Below are positions 1-8,154 of a DNA stretch of 64,000 nt, piece by piece. The translations under genes were made by a program, and so were the position numbers. Numbering within the stretch: the first letter of the stretch is position 1; each line of letters starts with the position of its first letter. The stretch is from Vibrio quintilis. Lineage in GTDB: Bacteria; Pseudomonadota; Gammaproteobacteria; Enterobacterales; Vibrionaceae. The stretch is taken from the NCBI RefSeq assembly GCF_024529975.1, contig NZ_AP024897.1, forward strand, positions 1,922,001-1,986,000, written 5' to 3'. The notes below the pieces were generated by a model that saw nothing but the letters and a program-made list of their open reading frames with translations, was not told the DNA's origin and searched no databases.

Positions 1-578
1 ACACCTTGAACCACATGACTCAGGCCATTGTGTTTTATTCCTTCATGGATAAACCTTTCTGTTTCGGTGAGGATGATTGTTTTCATCTGGCTCAGTTCCG
101 AGGATAGTATCTGCCCGGATATCATCATATCTTCTGATGACGGTCCGCCGGTTTTGTATTCAAGTTGCCGGGTTGTATATCCTTCAATCACATAGACACC
201 GCCAGGCCTGAGGCTGAGAAAGGCTGAATGATTTACCCGGGCCCGTAATTGTGAGGGCAGGTGACAAAAGATTGAAACAATACCATCCCATTGGTTTTCT
301 CCGAATTCGTAGTTGTCCAGATTGGCATGAATATAGGTGACTTTGACCTGATGTTCATCGGCCAGTTTTTTGGCTTTATTGATTGCTACGGAAGATAAAT
401 CAACTGCTGTGACGTTGTAACCCAGCTTGGCCAGATAAACTGAATTCCTTCCTTCACCATCACCAAGGCAGAGAATATTACCGCTTCTTTTCGGGATATA
501 TTGAACCGACTCCTGCAGGAACTGATTTGGTTCCGTTCCATACATGTACTCAGCTGTGTTGTAGATTTTGTCCCACAT
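1..578 (-). CDS. Class I SAM-dependent methyltransferase, C-terminus cut by window edge
   Basis: The minus-strand frame is open from an ATG at 578 to the window edge, giving 192 visible residues, so the 3' end is missing. It starts MWDKIYNTAEYMYGTEPN, typical of small cytosolic methyltransferases annotated as SAM-dependent or TehB-like. Motif I reads LCLGDGEGRNS, followed by GYNVTAVDLSS, where the Asp at the end of strand 2 would bind the SAM ribose. A later segment, LRPGGVYVIEGY, is the usual post-motif III strand. The Rossmann fold assignment is firm; the substrate is not known. It is divergent from the small-ORF/ktr region to its right. Confidence 0.85.
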   Translation of the reverse strand, partial: MWDKIYNTAEYMYGTEPNQFLQESVQYIPKRSGNILCLGDGEGRNSVYLAKLGYNVTAVDLSSVAINKAKKLADEHQVKVTYIHANLDNYEFGENQWDGIVSIFCHLPSQLRARVNHSAFLSLRPGGVYVIEGYTTRQLEYKTGGPSSEDMMISGQILSSELSQMKTIILTETERFIHEGIKHNGLSHVVQG

Positions 579-775
579 CGACACAGATACCTATTTTATA
601 AGAAAAATCTAATTTAGCATTTGTTAATTGATAGGGCAACTGTTGGTCACAGGCTCGGTTAACTGATGCGTATAAAGTGGCATCAGTTAGGTTTTGTGAA
701 ATCTATAAATGCATATTAATGATTATAGTGTGTAATTTTATTACAAAAATAAGTTTAAAAAATTTCATTGAAAAG

Positions 776-805
776 CTTGAAGTGTGATTTAAATCACCTT
801 ATTAT
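776..805 (+). promoter_or_regulatory. Predicted promoter with CRP box between -35 and -10
   Basis: TGTGATTTAAATCACC at 783-798 matches the CRP consensus (TGTGA-N6-TCACA) at all but one arm base. A possible -35 (CTTGAA, 776-781) and -10 (TATTAT, 800-805) lie 18 bp apart on either side, so cAMP-CRP bound here would be expected to block rather than recruit polymerase. The box is seen in the sequence; the promoter elements and the sign of regulation are inferred. A second -10-like TAAAAT at 813-818 would instead place CRP near -35. Confidence 0.55.
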
Positions 806-960
806 TAGCCCATAAAATGATTTGAGTCATACATTCAATGATGAGTTTGTTATTTATAAACTATATTGTATGTTGATAACATCATTTGGGAAAGATTCGT
901 ACCGTGTATTTATGGTTATAACGTGTACTCAGCCATTCATTGTTACAGAGGAAAGTCATT

Positions 961-1050
961 ATGGATTTCGATATCAGTTTATTTCTGCAATTTTTCATGA
1001 ATGAAAAAATGAAAAAACAAGCGGATCAAACACAAAAATCATCTAACTAA
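961..1050 (+). CDS. Putative 29-residue small protein, possibly VcdP-like
   Basis: This 29-codon ORF begins MDFDISLFLQFFMNEKMKK: a short hydrophobic N-terminal stretch and then a polar, Lys/Gln-rich tail. A good Shine-Dalgarno sequence (AGAGGAAAG, 947-955) lies six bases before the ATG. A strong CRP box is about 165 bp upstream and a hairpin directly follows the stop. The arrangement (CRP control, about 29 residues, short transcript ending in a hairpin) recalls the V. cholerae dual-function RNA VcdRP. I rely on memory for that system and cannot confirm sequence identity, so the protein is otherwise unrecognised. Confidence 0.45.
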   Translation: MDFDISLFLQFFMNEKMKKQADQTQKSSN

Positions 1051-1054
1051 TTCG

Positions 1055-1100
1055 TATCAGGGGAGGACATGACATTTCGTGTTCTCCTGATATTTCCCTT
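1055..1100 (+). terminator. Hairpin 3' of the small ORF
   Basis: TATCAGG (1055-1061) pairs with CCTGATA (1086-1092), and the stem continues inward through AGGACA/TGTTCT after a two-base bulge, giving about 13 pairs. The tail (ATTTCCCTT) is only moderately T-rich, so this is a possible intrinsic terminator or an RNA 3' structure. The following 80 bases are strikingly CT-rich. Confidence 0.4.
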
Positions 1101-1312
1101 CACTCTTCATTCCTGCTCTGCTTCCTGATTTATCTCCGATATTCTCTTATCGTAATGACACCTCAGTCTTTGATCATTCTGCCTCCTGAGTTACATGATA
1201 TCTGGCATTGCCATAACATATGATGTTAAATGCAATTTCGTATTGATACTGAATGTTTTTTCTGCCCAGATGTCTGAAAGAAAATTCATCCGATTTAACA
1301 AAGGTGGTTTAA
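1101..1312. other. Gene-free CT-rich spacer before ktrA
   Basis: No ORF is supported here. The first 90 bases hold repeated short pyrimidine blocks (TTCCTG, CTTCCTG, GCCTCCTG) that are anti-Shine-Dalgarno-like. The ktrA ribosome site AAAGGTGG lies near 1299-1306. I see no recognisable riboswitch. Confidence 0.4.
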
Positions 1313-1966
1313 ATGGCACATTTTACAGTCATTGGTCTGGGGCGTTTTGGTGTGGCGGCCAGTCTTGAACTCATTTATCTGGGTCATACCGTGACCGGGG
1401 TTGATAAAAATTCTCAAATCGCTGAAAAGTATGTCGATGAACTTACTCAGGCTGTCATTTGTGATGCGACTGATGAGCACTCGTTAAGAGAATTGGACCT
1501 TGATGCCAGCGATGCCGTCGTTGTCGCGATTGGTGAAGATATGGAATCCAGCCTGCTTTGTATTCTCGCACTGAAAAACCTTGGAGTCAGTGAAATATGG
1601 GTCAAGGCAAGTACCAAAGCCCATCATACAATCGTTTCTAAGCTGGGAGTATCGAGAATTATTCATCCGGAGGAAGAGATGGGAATCCGGGTCGCTCAGG
1701 CGCTCAATTATCCCATGGTTGAAGACTATTTATCTGTTGGTCATGGTCTGTACGTGGTTGAAATTCAGGTTTCTGCTGGTTTGAATGAAAGTACTGCAGG
1801 CCAGTTATTGATTGATTCTGAGGAAGAAATCAAGGTTGTTATGGTGAAAAGGGAGCAGCAGATCTTTACTCAGGTAGGCCGGGATTTTGTTTTAATGGAA
1901 CAGGATACATTATTACTGTGTGGAACACGGGAAGCGCTTAAGTTATTAGCGCCTAAACTGGGGTAA
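1313..1966 (+). CDS. ktrA: KtrA, regulatory subunit of Ktr potassium uptake
   Basis: This is a cytosolic RCK protein that forms the nucleotide-gated ring on the KtrB channel of the Na-dependent Ktr K+ uptake system. The N-terminal Rossmann domain shows GLGRFG at residues 8-13 and the acidic residue ending strand 2 at Asp31 (GVDKN). The remainder, from about residue 135, fits the RCK_C ligand-binding domain. Its 217 residues are close to the Vibrio alginolyticus protein as I recall it. The ATG follows the ribosome site AAAGGTGG. The gene is three bases from ktrB, so the two are co-transcribed. Confidence 0.95.
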   Translation: MAHFTVIGLGRFGVAASLELIYLGHTVTGVDKNSQIAEKYVDELTQAVICDATDEHSLRELDLDASDAVVVAIGEDMESSLLCILALKNLGVSEIWVKASTKAHHTIVSKLGVSRIIHPEEEMGIRVAQALNYPMVEDYLSVGHGLYVVEIQVSAGLNESTAGQLLIDSEEEIKVVMVKREQQIFTQVGRDFVLMEQDTLLLCGTREALKLLAPKLG

Positions 1967-1969
1967 TCT

Positions 1970-3343
1970 ATGAAACTGTGGCACCCTTCAATGACACCGG
2001 TTGTTGAAAGAAAAGACAGAGTGAAACCAGCCAGAAAAATTCTTGCTGCCCCGCCTTTGATTTTATGTGGCAGCTTCCTGTTATTAATCCTCGCAGGTTC
2101 TTGTCTGCTTAAGTTGCCCGTCTCAACAGTCGCGCCTGTTACCTGGTCTCAGAGTTTATTTACAGCAACATCCGCGGTGACTGTGACCGGTTTATCCGTC
2201 GTAGATACCGGTACTGAATTCACGCTGTTCGGACAAATTGTCATTGCCTTACTGATTCAGCTTGGCGGGTTAGGCCTGATGACATTCGCGATCGTGACTT
2301 TGATTGCGTTGGGTGGAAAAATAAATTTTTTGCAGCGCACTGTTGCAAGAGAAGCATTCAACCAGACCGATGCTTCAACCCTGATCTCCACAGTGAAGTC
2401 AGTATTATTCTTTTCTGTCTTTGTGGAAATGATCGGCATGGTGATTCTGTTTTTCTATTGGCTGGATGAACTTGGCTGGAAGGTTAGTTTGTTTCACAGT
2501 TTCTTTTATACAGTGAGTGCTTTCAATAATGCTGGTTTTGCGCTGAATAGTGACAATTTAATGCCCTATGTGAACGATCCAGTGGTCAATTTTACAATTT
2601 CCGGGTTATTTATTATTGGCGGCCTGGGCTTTTCCGTATGGATTGACTTACTGAGAAATAAACGATGGGCGCAATTAAGTCCTTATAGCAAGATGATGAT
2701 TGCAGGTACTGTCGTGATTAACGCAATCGCTGTTGTTGCTATATACCTGATTGAATCAAATAATCCGGATACTTTGGGGCAGATGAGTGAGGCAGGCCGG
2801 TGGATGGCATCCTGGTTTCAGGCAGTTGCGCCGCGCACCGCAGGGTTTAATACACTGCCAATGGATAAGCTTGAAGATGCCACGACGTCGCTTATTTTAA
2901 TCCTGATGTTTATTGGTGGGGGCTCGATGAGTACCGCCAGCGGTATTAAGGTGGTCACTTTTATTGTTCTGATTTTAGCAACTTATGGTTACCTGAGAAG
3001 AGATGCTGCAATTTATGTATTCAAGCGGGAAATATCTAAAGAAACCGTGAGTAAGGCACTGGCGCTGACGCTTATTTCGATTGTCGTAACATGGGTTGCA
3101 ATATTTTGTCTTCTGCTGAGTGAGCATGCACCGATGATTGATATTATTTTTGAAGCGGTATCAGCGTTGGGGACCGTGGGCTTGTCCCGGGGCTTAACTT
3201 CATCCCTTAGTGAAACGGGAGAGTTTATTATTATGTTGCTGATGTTTATGGGCAGGCTCGGGCCGTTAACCCTGGCATATTTTCTTGCCAGTCCCAGAAC
3301 TCATAAGCTGAGGTATCCTGAGACAAAGCTGGCCATTGGCTAA
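1970..3343 (+). CDS. ktrB: KtrB, Na+-dependent K+ channel-like transporter subunit
   Basis: This is the membrane subunit of KtrAB, in the superfamily of K+ transporters (Trk/Ktr/HKT). The 457-residue protein has an N-terminal cytoplasmic segment and then four repeats of two membrane helices with an intervening pore loop. Filter-type glycines are visible in TSAVTVTGLSVVDT, SAFNNAGFALNSD, RTAGFNTLPM and SALGTVGLSRGLT. GGGSMSTASGIK, after the third pore loop, matches the gating-loop region of KtrB proteins. It starts three bases after the ktrA stop, with the GGGGTAA of that junction as ribosome site. Confidence 0.95.
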   Translation: MKLWHPSMTPVVERKDRVKPARKILAAPPLILCGSFLLLILAGSCLLKLPVSTVAPVTWSQSLFTATSAVTVTGLSVVDTGTEFTLFGQIVIALLIQLGGLGLMTFAIVTLIALGGKINFLQRTVAREAFNQTDASTLISTVKSVLFFSVFVEMIGMVILFFYWLDELGWKVSLFHSFFYTVSAFNNAGFALNSDNLMPYVNDPVVNFTISGLFIIGGLGFSVWIDLLRNKRWAQLSPYSKMMIAGTVVINAIAVVAIYLIESNNPDTLGQMSEAGRWMASWFQAVAPRTAGFNTLPMDKLEDATTSLILILMFIGGGSMSTASGIKVVTFIVLILATYGYLRRDAAIYVFKREISKETVSKALALTLISIVVTWVAIFCLLLSEHAPMIDIIFEAVSALGTVGLSRGLTSSLSETGEFIIMLLMFMGRLGPLTLAYFLASPRTHKLRYPETKLAIG

Positions 3344-3374
3344 CCTCTTGTTTCCCCGTGTATGATTCAGAAAT

Positions 3375-4301
3375 TCAAACGCCGGGATATTTTCTTTGGT
3401 AGCGGGGAAGCATGCTTTCATTACCTCTGATACCGCCCTGATGAATATAAATTAAATTCATTGTTGAATACGCTGCGGTTTCCTGTAGCAGACAGCGCCA
3501 CATCAGAGGGTCGTATAACAAATCGAACTCGATGCCGGTCTGACGATATAGTTGCAGCCAGATTTGATAATTCTCTTTATAAAGTTTACCAAAATGATGC
3601 TTTTTCGGTAGTTCCAGGATTTTCGGATAGCTTTGAGCTTTCAGTGACTGAAATTGTTGGAGCAAATAATCGCTGCCACCGACACACGCGCAGGTCACGA
3701 CCGGAATGTGATGATTTTCCATCACCTGATGAAGGTACAGTGCCGTTGTTCCTGTGCCGGAAGGCAGTGCAATCACTGGTGAGACAATCTGATTTTCTGC
3801 AATCCATTGCAGCAGTTCATTAGCCAGTGCGGTCACTCCTTCTTTAGCAAGTTCGCTCCGCCCACCTTCCGGAACGATCAGACAATCATGCTCCGGCTCC
3901 AGTTTGTCCCGGATATAATCCTCCGGAGAAATAAAATCATATTCTGCATTGTTTGTTGAAATGATTCTGGCACCCAGTGCCAGCGCAGCTTTATAGTTGC
4001 CCGTTGGATATTGCCGTATAAAATCAGGTACATGGTCAACATAATAGTCCAACTGCCACCCCTTCATATAAGTCAGTGCCGCCAGTGAATACAGTGAGTT
4101 AGCCTGAGGCGAACCGTGGCCGATCAACTTGTTGATATGAGAAAAGGAACCGGTGAGCAGTGCCATAAATTTACGGGCTTTATTGCCAGAAAAGTCAGGA
4201 TGAAGTAAGTCGTCCCGCTTGAGAAAAAAATGATAATTGCCAAATTGATGGCTGCTAACAGGACTGTCGGTTAAAGATTGCACAGGTGTTTTGTCAGTCA
4301 T
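3375..4301 (-). CDS. ACC deaminase/D-cysteine desulfhydrase family PLP enzyme
   Basis: This is a fold-type II PLP enzyme. The motif FLKRDDLLHPDFSGNKARKF near residues 26-45 contains the expected Schiff-base lysine (Lys41, SGNKARK), as in 1-aminocyclopropane-1-carboxylate deaminase and D-cysteine desulfhydrase. LPSGTGTTALYLH is the phosphate-binding loop. Its 308 residues are a little short of the usual 325-340. Members acting on D-cysteine release pyruvate, sulfide and ammonia; sequence alone does not separate the two activities. It is transcribed convergently with ktrAB and no operon partner is seen. Confidence 0.85.
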   Translation of the reverse strand: MTDKTPVQSLTDSPVSSHQFGNYHFFLKRDDLLHPDFSGNKARKFMALLTGSFSHINKLIGHGSPQANSLYSLAALTYMKGWQLDYYVDHVPDFIRQYPTGNYKAALALGARIISTNNAEYDFISPEDYIRDKLEPEHDCLIVPEGGRSELAKEGVTALANELLQWIAENQIVSPVIALPSGTGTTALYLHQVMENHHIPVVTCACVGGSDYLLQQFQSLKAQSYPKILELPKKHHFGKLYKENYQIWLQLYRQTGIEFDLLYDPLMWRCLLQETAAYSTMNLIYIHQGGIRGNESMLPRYQRKYPGV

Positions 4302-4349
4302 TTACTTGTGATTTCACGTCAATTTGTTTCGGATGGGGGAGTGAGTTCG

Positions 4350-4387
4350 AAAAAGAAAAACCCGGTGAAAACTTTCATACACCGGGC
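4350..4387 (-). terminator. Orphan leftward terminator upstream of the PLP-enzyme gene
   Basis: CCCGGTG (4361-4367) pairs with CACCGGG (4380-4386). On the minus strand the stem is followed by TTTTTCTTTTT, a textbook intrinsic terminator. It lies between the start of the minus-strand PLP gene and the intron, with no native minus-strand gene feeding it. It may end an unannotated short RNA or act as an attenuator. Confidence 0.6.
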
Positions 4388-4581
4388 ATTATAATAGGAG
4401 TTAACAAGAAAAAGCAGCGTAAACAATGAGTATCAGTTGAACATCCAACTCAATTCTTATTGTCAACGTAATGTTTATGACTGTGATTCCGTGGCAGAGT
4501 TCAATTTTTTTCAATTTTTTTCTCTGATGACCTGATTATTGTCGAGTAGACGACACTTGTTACCAAGTGCCGCCCCTCTAA

Positions 4582-4615
4582 GAACCGTACGTGCAACTTT
4601 CACTGCATACGGCTC
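4582..4615 (-). ncRNA. Group II intron catalytic domain V
   Basis: This is a 34-nt hairpin with the AGC catalytic triad near its 5' base and a GAAA tetraloop. It is the most conserved part of the ribozyme and needed for splicing. Both strands of the stem are intact, so the RNA looks catalytically competent. Confidence 0.9.
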
Positions 4616-4650
4616 AAGCCTCCACTAAGGCATCATTGATACCCAGCAAC

Positions 4651-6123
4651 TTATAAAGCAGTCGAAGCAGGTTCGTTCCAAGAGTTACGAGCTAGCCTTT
4701 TGGGTTTTCTCTTCGCCAAGTATTCTTGGTATTGAGGGTCAAAAGGGGTAGCAGCACTCCTAATTTTCACGTGTCTTTCGATAGGCACTTTCGCTATTTG
4801 GAACAGATTGAAGTGACAGTCCATGTTCATGATTTTCTGCCAACCGTGAAATTGCCATTGGCCTTTACGATTGAGAAAGTACTTATGAACAACCCAGTCT
4901 TTGGACTTGGTTGGATGACGCCTAACTGCCCAGTGCCATAGCGCTTGGAATAGTTTGTGGCCGACATACCCGAATATTTGTTTAGCAACACAGTGGCGAT
5001 AGTAATTCGCCCATCCCCTGAGTTTCGGATTTATCAACTTGATAAGATCGTTAACAGGGATGGTTGCGTGCTTTTTAATGAGTTCTCGTAGATTTCTCAA
5101 GAATAACAGCGTGTTGGATTTGCTCGGTTTGATGAGCAATTTGCCTTTGTACTTCCTGTGATTGAAGCCTAGAAAGTTAAAGCCATCATCAATATGAGTG
5201 ATCTTCGTTTTCTCTTCGGAGAGGGCTAACCCTCTTTCTGCCAAAAAGCCAGCTACCAACGGTTTGATGTCGTTCACTAGCACTTCCTTTGAAGAGCAAG
5301 TAACCACGAAATCATCCGCATAACCGATAAAGTTGGCTCTAGCCCCCTTTTTCAGGGCTGTAGATTTTATTTGTTGCTCTATTCCCGCGAGAGTCATTAG
5401 CATCAAGGTTGGAGAGATTATTCCACCTTGAGGTGTACCTTCATCGGTATCATAGAACAGACCCTTATCCACATAGCCAGACTTTAACCATTGCTCTAAC
5501 ATACGTTTATCTACCGTGATATTGTCCATAAGCCATTGATGCCCGATTTTGTCGAAGCAAGCCTTAATATCTCCCTCAAGAACCCATTTCGCTGATCGCT
5601 TTAGAGCCAAACATTTGAAACACTGACTGACGGCGTCAGCCGTGCTGCGATTTGTCCTAAACCCATAGCTATTGAGGTCGGCAAGCGTTTCGGACACTGG
5701 TTCGAATGCTAGAAGATGGAGGGCTTGTTGCGCTCTATCAATCATGCATGGAATACCCAATGGCCTGAGCTTACCGTTCTTTTTGGGAATGTAGATACGT
5801 TTAAGTGGTTTTGCAGAGTAAGCCTTGCGGCTCAGTTGATTGACTGCTTTCATACGGCGTGCATCTGTGGTCCAGGTGACACCGTCTATTCCAGGCGTTT
5901 TACTGCCTTTATTCTGAGAGACTCGCTTAACTGCAAGAAGCTTGGCTGAGCGAGAATGAGTCAAGAGCCACTGTAAGGACTTCACCTTACCGTATTTCTT
6001 TTCTCTCGTTGCTTTTGCGATACGCATTTGAAGCTTCAATACGTGTGCTTCAATGGATTTCCAGTCGATGGACTGCCATTGAGCGCCGTCAGAAGATGCA
6101 CCAATCTCTTTCGAGATCACCAT
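4651..6123 (-). CDS. ltrA: Group II intron-encoded reverse transcriptase/maturase
   Basis: This multidomain protein aids splicing and retrohoming of its intron. The chosen ATG at 6123 follows AAGGAGGAAAGCAA; the frame is open further upstream but that part is intron RNA. The protein has 490 residues. RT motifs include GIDGVTW, YIPKKNGKLRPLGIP, EGDIKACFD, GTPQGGIISP and the catalytic YADD at about residues 268-271. The maturase (X) domain follows (INPKLRGWANYYRH), then a DNA-binding-type region ending RHVKIRSAATPFDP. The HNH endonuclease domain usual in this lineage is not recognisable: the protein stops about 30 residues later. Confidence 0.95.
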   Translation of the reverse strand: MVISKEIGASSDGAQWQSIDWKSIEAHVLKLQMRIAKATREKKYGKVKSLQWLLTHSRSAKLLAVKRVSQNKGSKTPGIDGVTWTTDARRMKAVNQLSRKAYSAKPLKRIYIPKKNGKLRPLGIPCMIDRAQQALHLLAFEPVSETLADLNSYGFRTNRSTADAVSQCFKCLALKRSAKWVLEGDIKACFDKIGHQWLMDNITVDKRMLEQWLKSGYVDKGLFYDTDEGTPQGGIISPTLMLMTLAGIEQQIKSTALKKGARANFIGYADDFVVTCSSKEVLVNDIKPLVAGFLAERGLALSEEKTKITHIDDGFNFLGFNHRKYKGKLLIKPSKSNTLLFLRNLRELIKKHATIPVNDLIKLINPKLRGWANYYRHCVAKQIFGYVGHKLFQALWHWAVRRHPTKSKDWVVHKYFLNRKGQWQFHGWQKIMNMDCHFNLFQIAKVPIERHVKIRSAATPFDPQYQEYLAKRKPKRLARNSWNEPASTAL

Positions 6124-6821
6124 TTGCTTTCCTCCTTGAATAAAGTTCTTCAAATTCTCTCGCAATGGGAGACCAGTCGGAAGTGGGCTCACTTTCGTGA
6201 TCAGACATAAGTCTGTATCTGCATCATTACAATGTAGCTTTCGCTTTTTCCGACCTCCTATACCTGCATCACTATCGGCCACAAAGGCTTTCCCAAAGGG
6301 AGTGATACAGGCTTACCCTGTTCCGTATGTTACGTAAAATGTCAGGTTAGATGCCCACTATAGTGCGGAGAGTGCAGTGACCACGAAAGAGTACTGTCCA
6401 ACCTCTTTCCAACTCTCATTGCCTTTTGGCCACAGCGTATTAACCACTTCCGCTGCTTCATCATATAACGCACCTTGAATGGATTCACATACGTTCATCA
6501 TACTGACTACCTAGCACTTACCCGAATTGTGGTTTTCAGGAGAAACGTCCTCTCACGATTCTGTTCCCACTCAGCCCAACGGCCAAGTTTCGTTACATTG
6601 TCCGAGCCGCTGCTTTATTCAGGCTCGTAGGTTCATCTGGTGATACAGACGGTTCACTCATAAAGCGGTGAACAACGCTTCATACGACTTCAGGTCGCAC
6701 GAACAGAGATTGTGTTAGCAGAGATCCAACCACTCGACATTCGGAACTTTTTTTGCAGAAATAGGATGAGTTTTTTTGATGAACCTTTTATCCTTATGAA
6801 GTTTTTTTAAGGAAGTTGAAT

Positions 6822-8024
6822 ATGATCATCAAACCTAAAATTCGTGGATTTATTTGCACAACGACACATCCATCCGGATGTGCGGCTAATGTAAAAGAGC
6901 AGATTGAATATACTAAAGCACAGGGACAAATTGAAAAGGGCCCTAAACGTGTTTTGGTTATTGGCGCATCAAGCGGGTATGGACTTTCCTCCCGGATAGC
7001 TGCTGCTTTTGGAAGTGGTGCTGCAACCATTGGGGTATTTTTTGAAAAACCGGGCACAGAGAAGAAGCCGGGAACCGCTGGTTTTTATAATTCAGCGTCA
7101 TTTGAAAAATATGCCCATGAAGCTGGTTTGTATGCAAAGAGCTTAAATGGTGACGCTTTTTCCCATGAAGCGAAGCAAAAAGTAATTGAAGTCATTCAAC
7201 AGGACCTTGGTCAGATTGACATGGTTGTGTATTCACTGGCGTCTCCGGTACGTAAGTTGCCGGATAGCGGTGAAGTGATTCGTTCCTCTTTAAAGCCAAT
7301 TGGAGAAACTTACACTTCGACAGCCGTTGATACCAACAGAGACGTGATTATTGAGGCAAGTATTGAGCCGGCAACAGAACAGGAAATTGAAGATACTGTC
7401 TGCGTCATGGGTGGAGAGGACTGGGAGCTTTGGATTAACGCGCTTGATGAAGCTGGTGTGTTAGCGGAAGGCTGCAAAACTGTCGCTTACAGTTATATTG
7501 GTACTGAACTCACCTGGCCAATCTATTGGGATGGTGCTTTAGGACGTGCCAAAATGGATCTGGATCGGGCTGCTGCTGTATTAAACGATAAGCTGGCATC
7601 GAAAAATGGTACAGCAAATGTTGCGGTTCTGAAGTCGGTTGTGACGCAGGCGAGTTCTGCGATTCCCGTCATGCCACTATATATTGCGATGGTGTTTAAG
7701 AAGATGCGTGATGAAGGTCTTCATGAAGGCTGTATGGAGCAGATTTACCGTATGTTCAGTCAGCGCCTATACAAAGCTGATGGCAGTATACCTGAAGTCG
7801 ATGAAAAGAATCGTCTGCGTCTGGATGACTGGGAACTGAGAGAGGACATTCAGAAGCATTGTCAGGACTTATGGCCCCGGATTACAGCTGAGAATCTGAA
7901 AGAATTGACGGACTATGAAAATTACAAGCATGAATTTCTGAAATTATTTGGTTTCGGAATCGACTCTGTTGATTATGAAGCTGACGTGAGTCCGGTTGCT
8001 GATTTTGATGTCATTGACATCTGA
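6822..8024 (+). CDS. fabV: FabV, trans-2-enoyl-ACP reductase (NADH)
   Basis: FabV catalyses the last reduction of fatty-acid elongation using NADH and is naturally triclosan tolerant. The 400-residue protein starts [17 protein letters not shown]. It carries the nucleotide-binding GASSGYG at 48-54 and the FabV active-site pair Tyr235 and Lys244 in the Y-X8-K motif ([10 protein letters not shown]). A TTG six bases earlier is in frame, but the ATG at 6822 sits properly behind AAGGAAG (6809-6815). A group II intron lies 121 bp upstream, so promoter elements may be displaced. A strong terminator follows. Confidence 0.96.
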   Translation: MIIKPKIRGFICTTTHPSGCAANVKEQIEYTKAQGQIEKGPKRVLVIGASSGYGLSSRIAAAFGSGAATIGVFFEKPGTEKKPGTAGFYNSASFEKYAHEAGLYAKSLNGDAFSHEAKQKVIEVIQQDLGQIDMVVYSLASPVRKLPDSGEVIRSSLKPIGETYTSTAVDTNRDVIIEASIEPATEQEIEDTVCVMGGEDWELWINALDEAGVLAEGCKTVAYSYIGTELTWPIYWDGALGRAKMDLDRAAAVLNDKLASKNGTANVAVLKSVVTQASSAIPVMPLYIAMVFKKMRDEGLHEGCMEQIYRMFSQRLYKADGSIPEVDEKNRLRLDDWELREDIQKHCQDLWPRITAENLKELTDYENYKHEFLKLFGFGIDSVDYEADVSPVADFDVIDI

Positions 8025-8047
8025 ACTCTTTGACCTGAATGATTGAT

Positions 8048-8084
8048 GAAAAAAACCGGTTTGTTCAACAAACCGGTTTTTTTA
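8048..8084 (+). terminator. Intrinsic terminator after fabV
   Basis: AAACCGGTTTGTT and AACAAACCGGTTT form a near-perfect inverted repeat with A and T runs on its flanks, so it can work in both directions. It lies about 20 bp after the fabV stop. Confidence 0.9.
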
Positions 8085-8104
8085 TCGTTTAAAACTGAAT
8101 AACC

Positions 8105-8150
8105 ATACCCAGGCAACCTGAACCCTGCATCTTCAGGTTGTTTGGGTATA
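8105..8150. repeat. Dispersed Vibrio-type palindrome, full copy
   Basis: This is an 18-bp imperfect stem (ATACCCAGGCAACCTGAA with its complement) around the loop CCCTGCATC. It lies immediately 3' of the ybjL-type gene. Related full copies are at 10617 and 11859, with half copies at 26041, 32758 and 46031. Confidence 0.85.
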
Positions 8151-8154
8151 CAGT

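Larger units (their letters stand above)
4541..6700 (-). mobile_element. Group II intron, complete, 2160 bp
   Basis: The minus strand begins at 6700 with GTGCGACCTG, the canonical 5' end of group II introns, and ends at 4541 with CTACTCGAC after domain VI. Domain V is at 4582-4615. Domain VI is a hairpin formed by GGCACTTG/CAAGTGTC. The 5' boundary is supported by base pairing: EBS1 (GAACAGA on the minus strand, 6566-6560) is complementary over seven bases to the last seven exon bases (TCTGTTC, 6707-6701). It is inserted antisense to fabV, 121 bp before its start codon. The 3' boundary could shift by one or two bases. Confidence 0.92.

Noticed and set aside
822..1004. 60-codon plus-strand ORF upstream of ktrA
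   Set aside because: It has no ribosome site and overlaps, in another frame, the better-supported 29-codon ORF and its leader.
3461..3823. 120-codon plus-strand ORF
   Set aside because: It is antisense to the PLP-enzyme gene, which has clear family motifs; this frame shows no domain.
4541..6700. Retron or diversity-generating element as explanation of the reverse transcriptase
   Set aside because: Domain V, the GTGCG end, the X domain and EBS/IBS pairing identify a group II intron; no msr/msd or template repeat is present.
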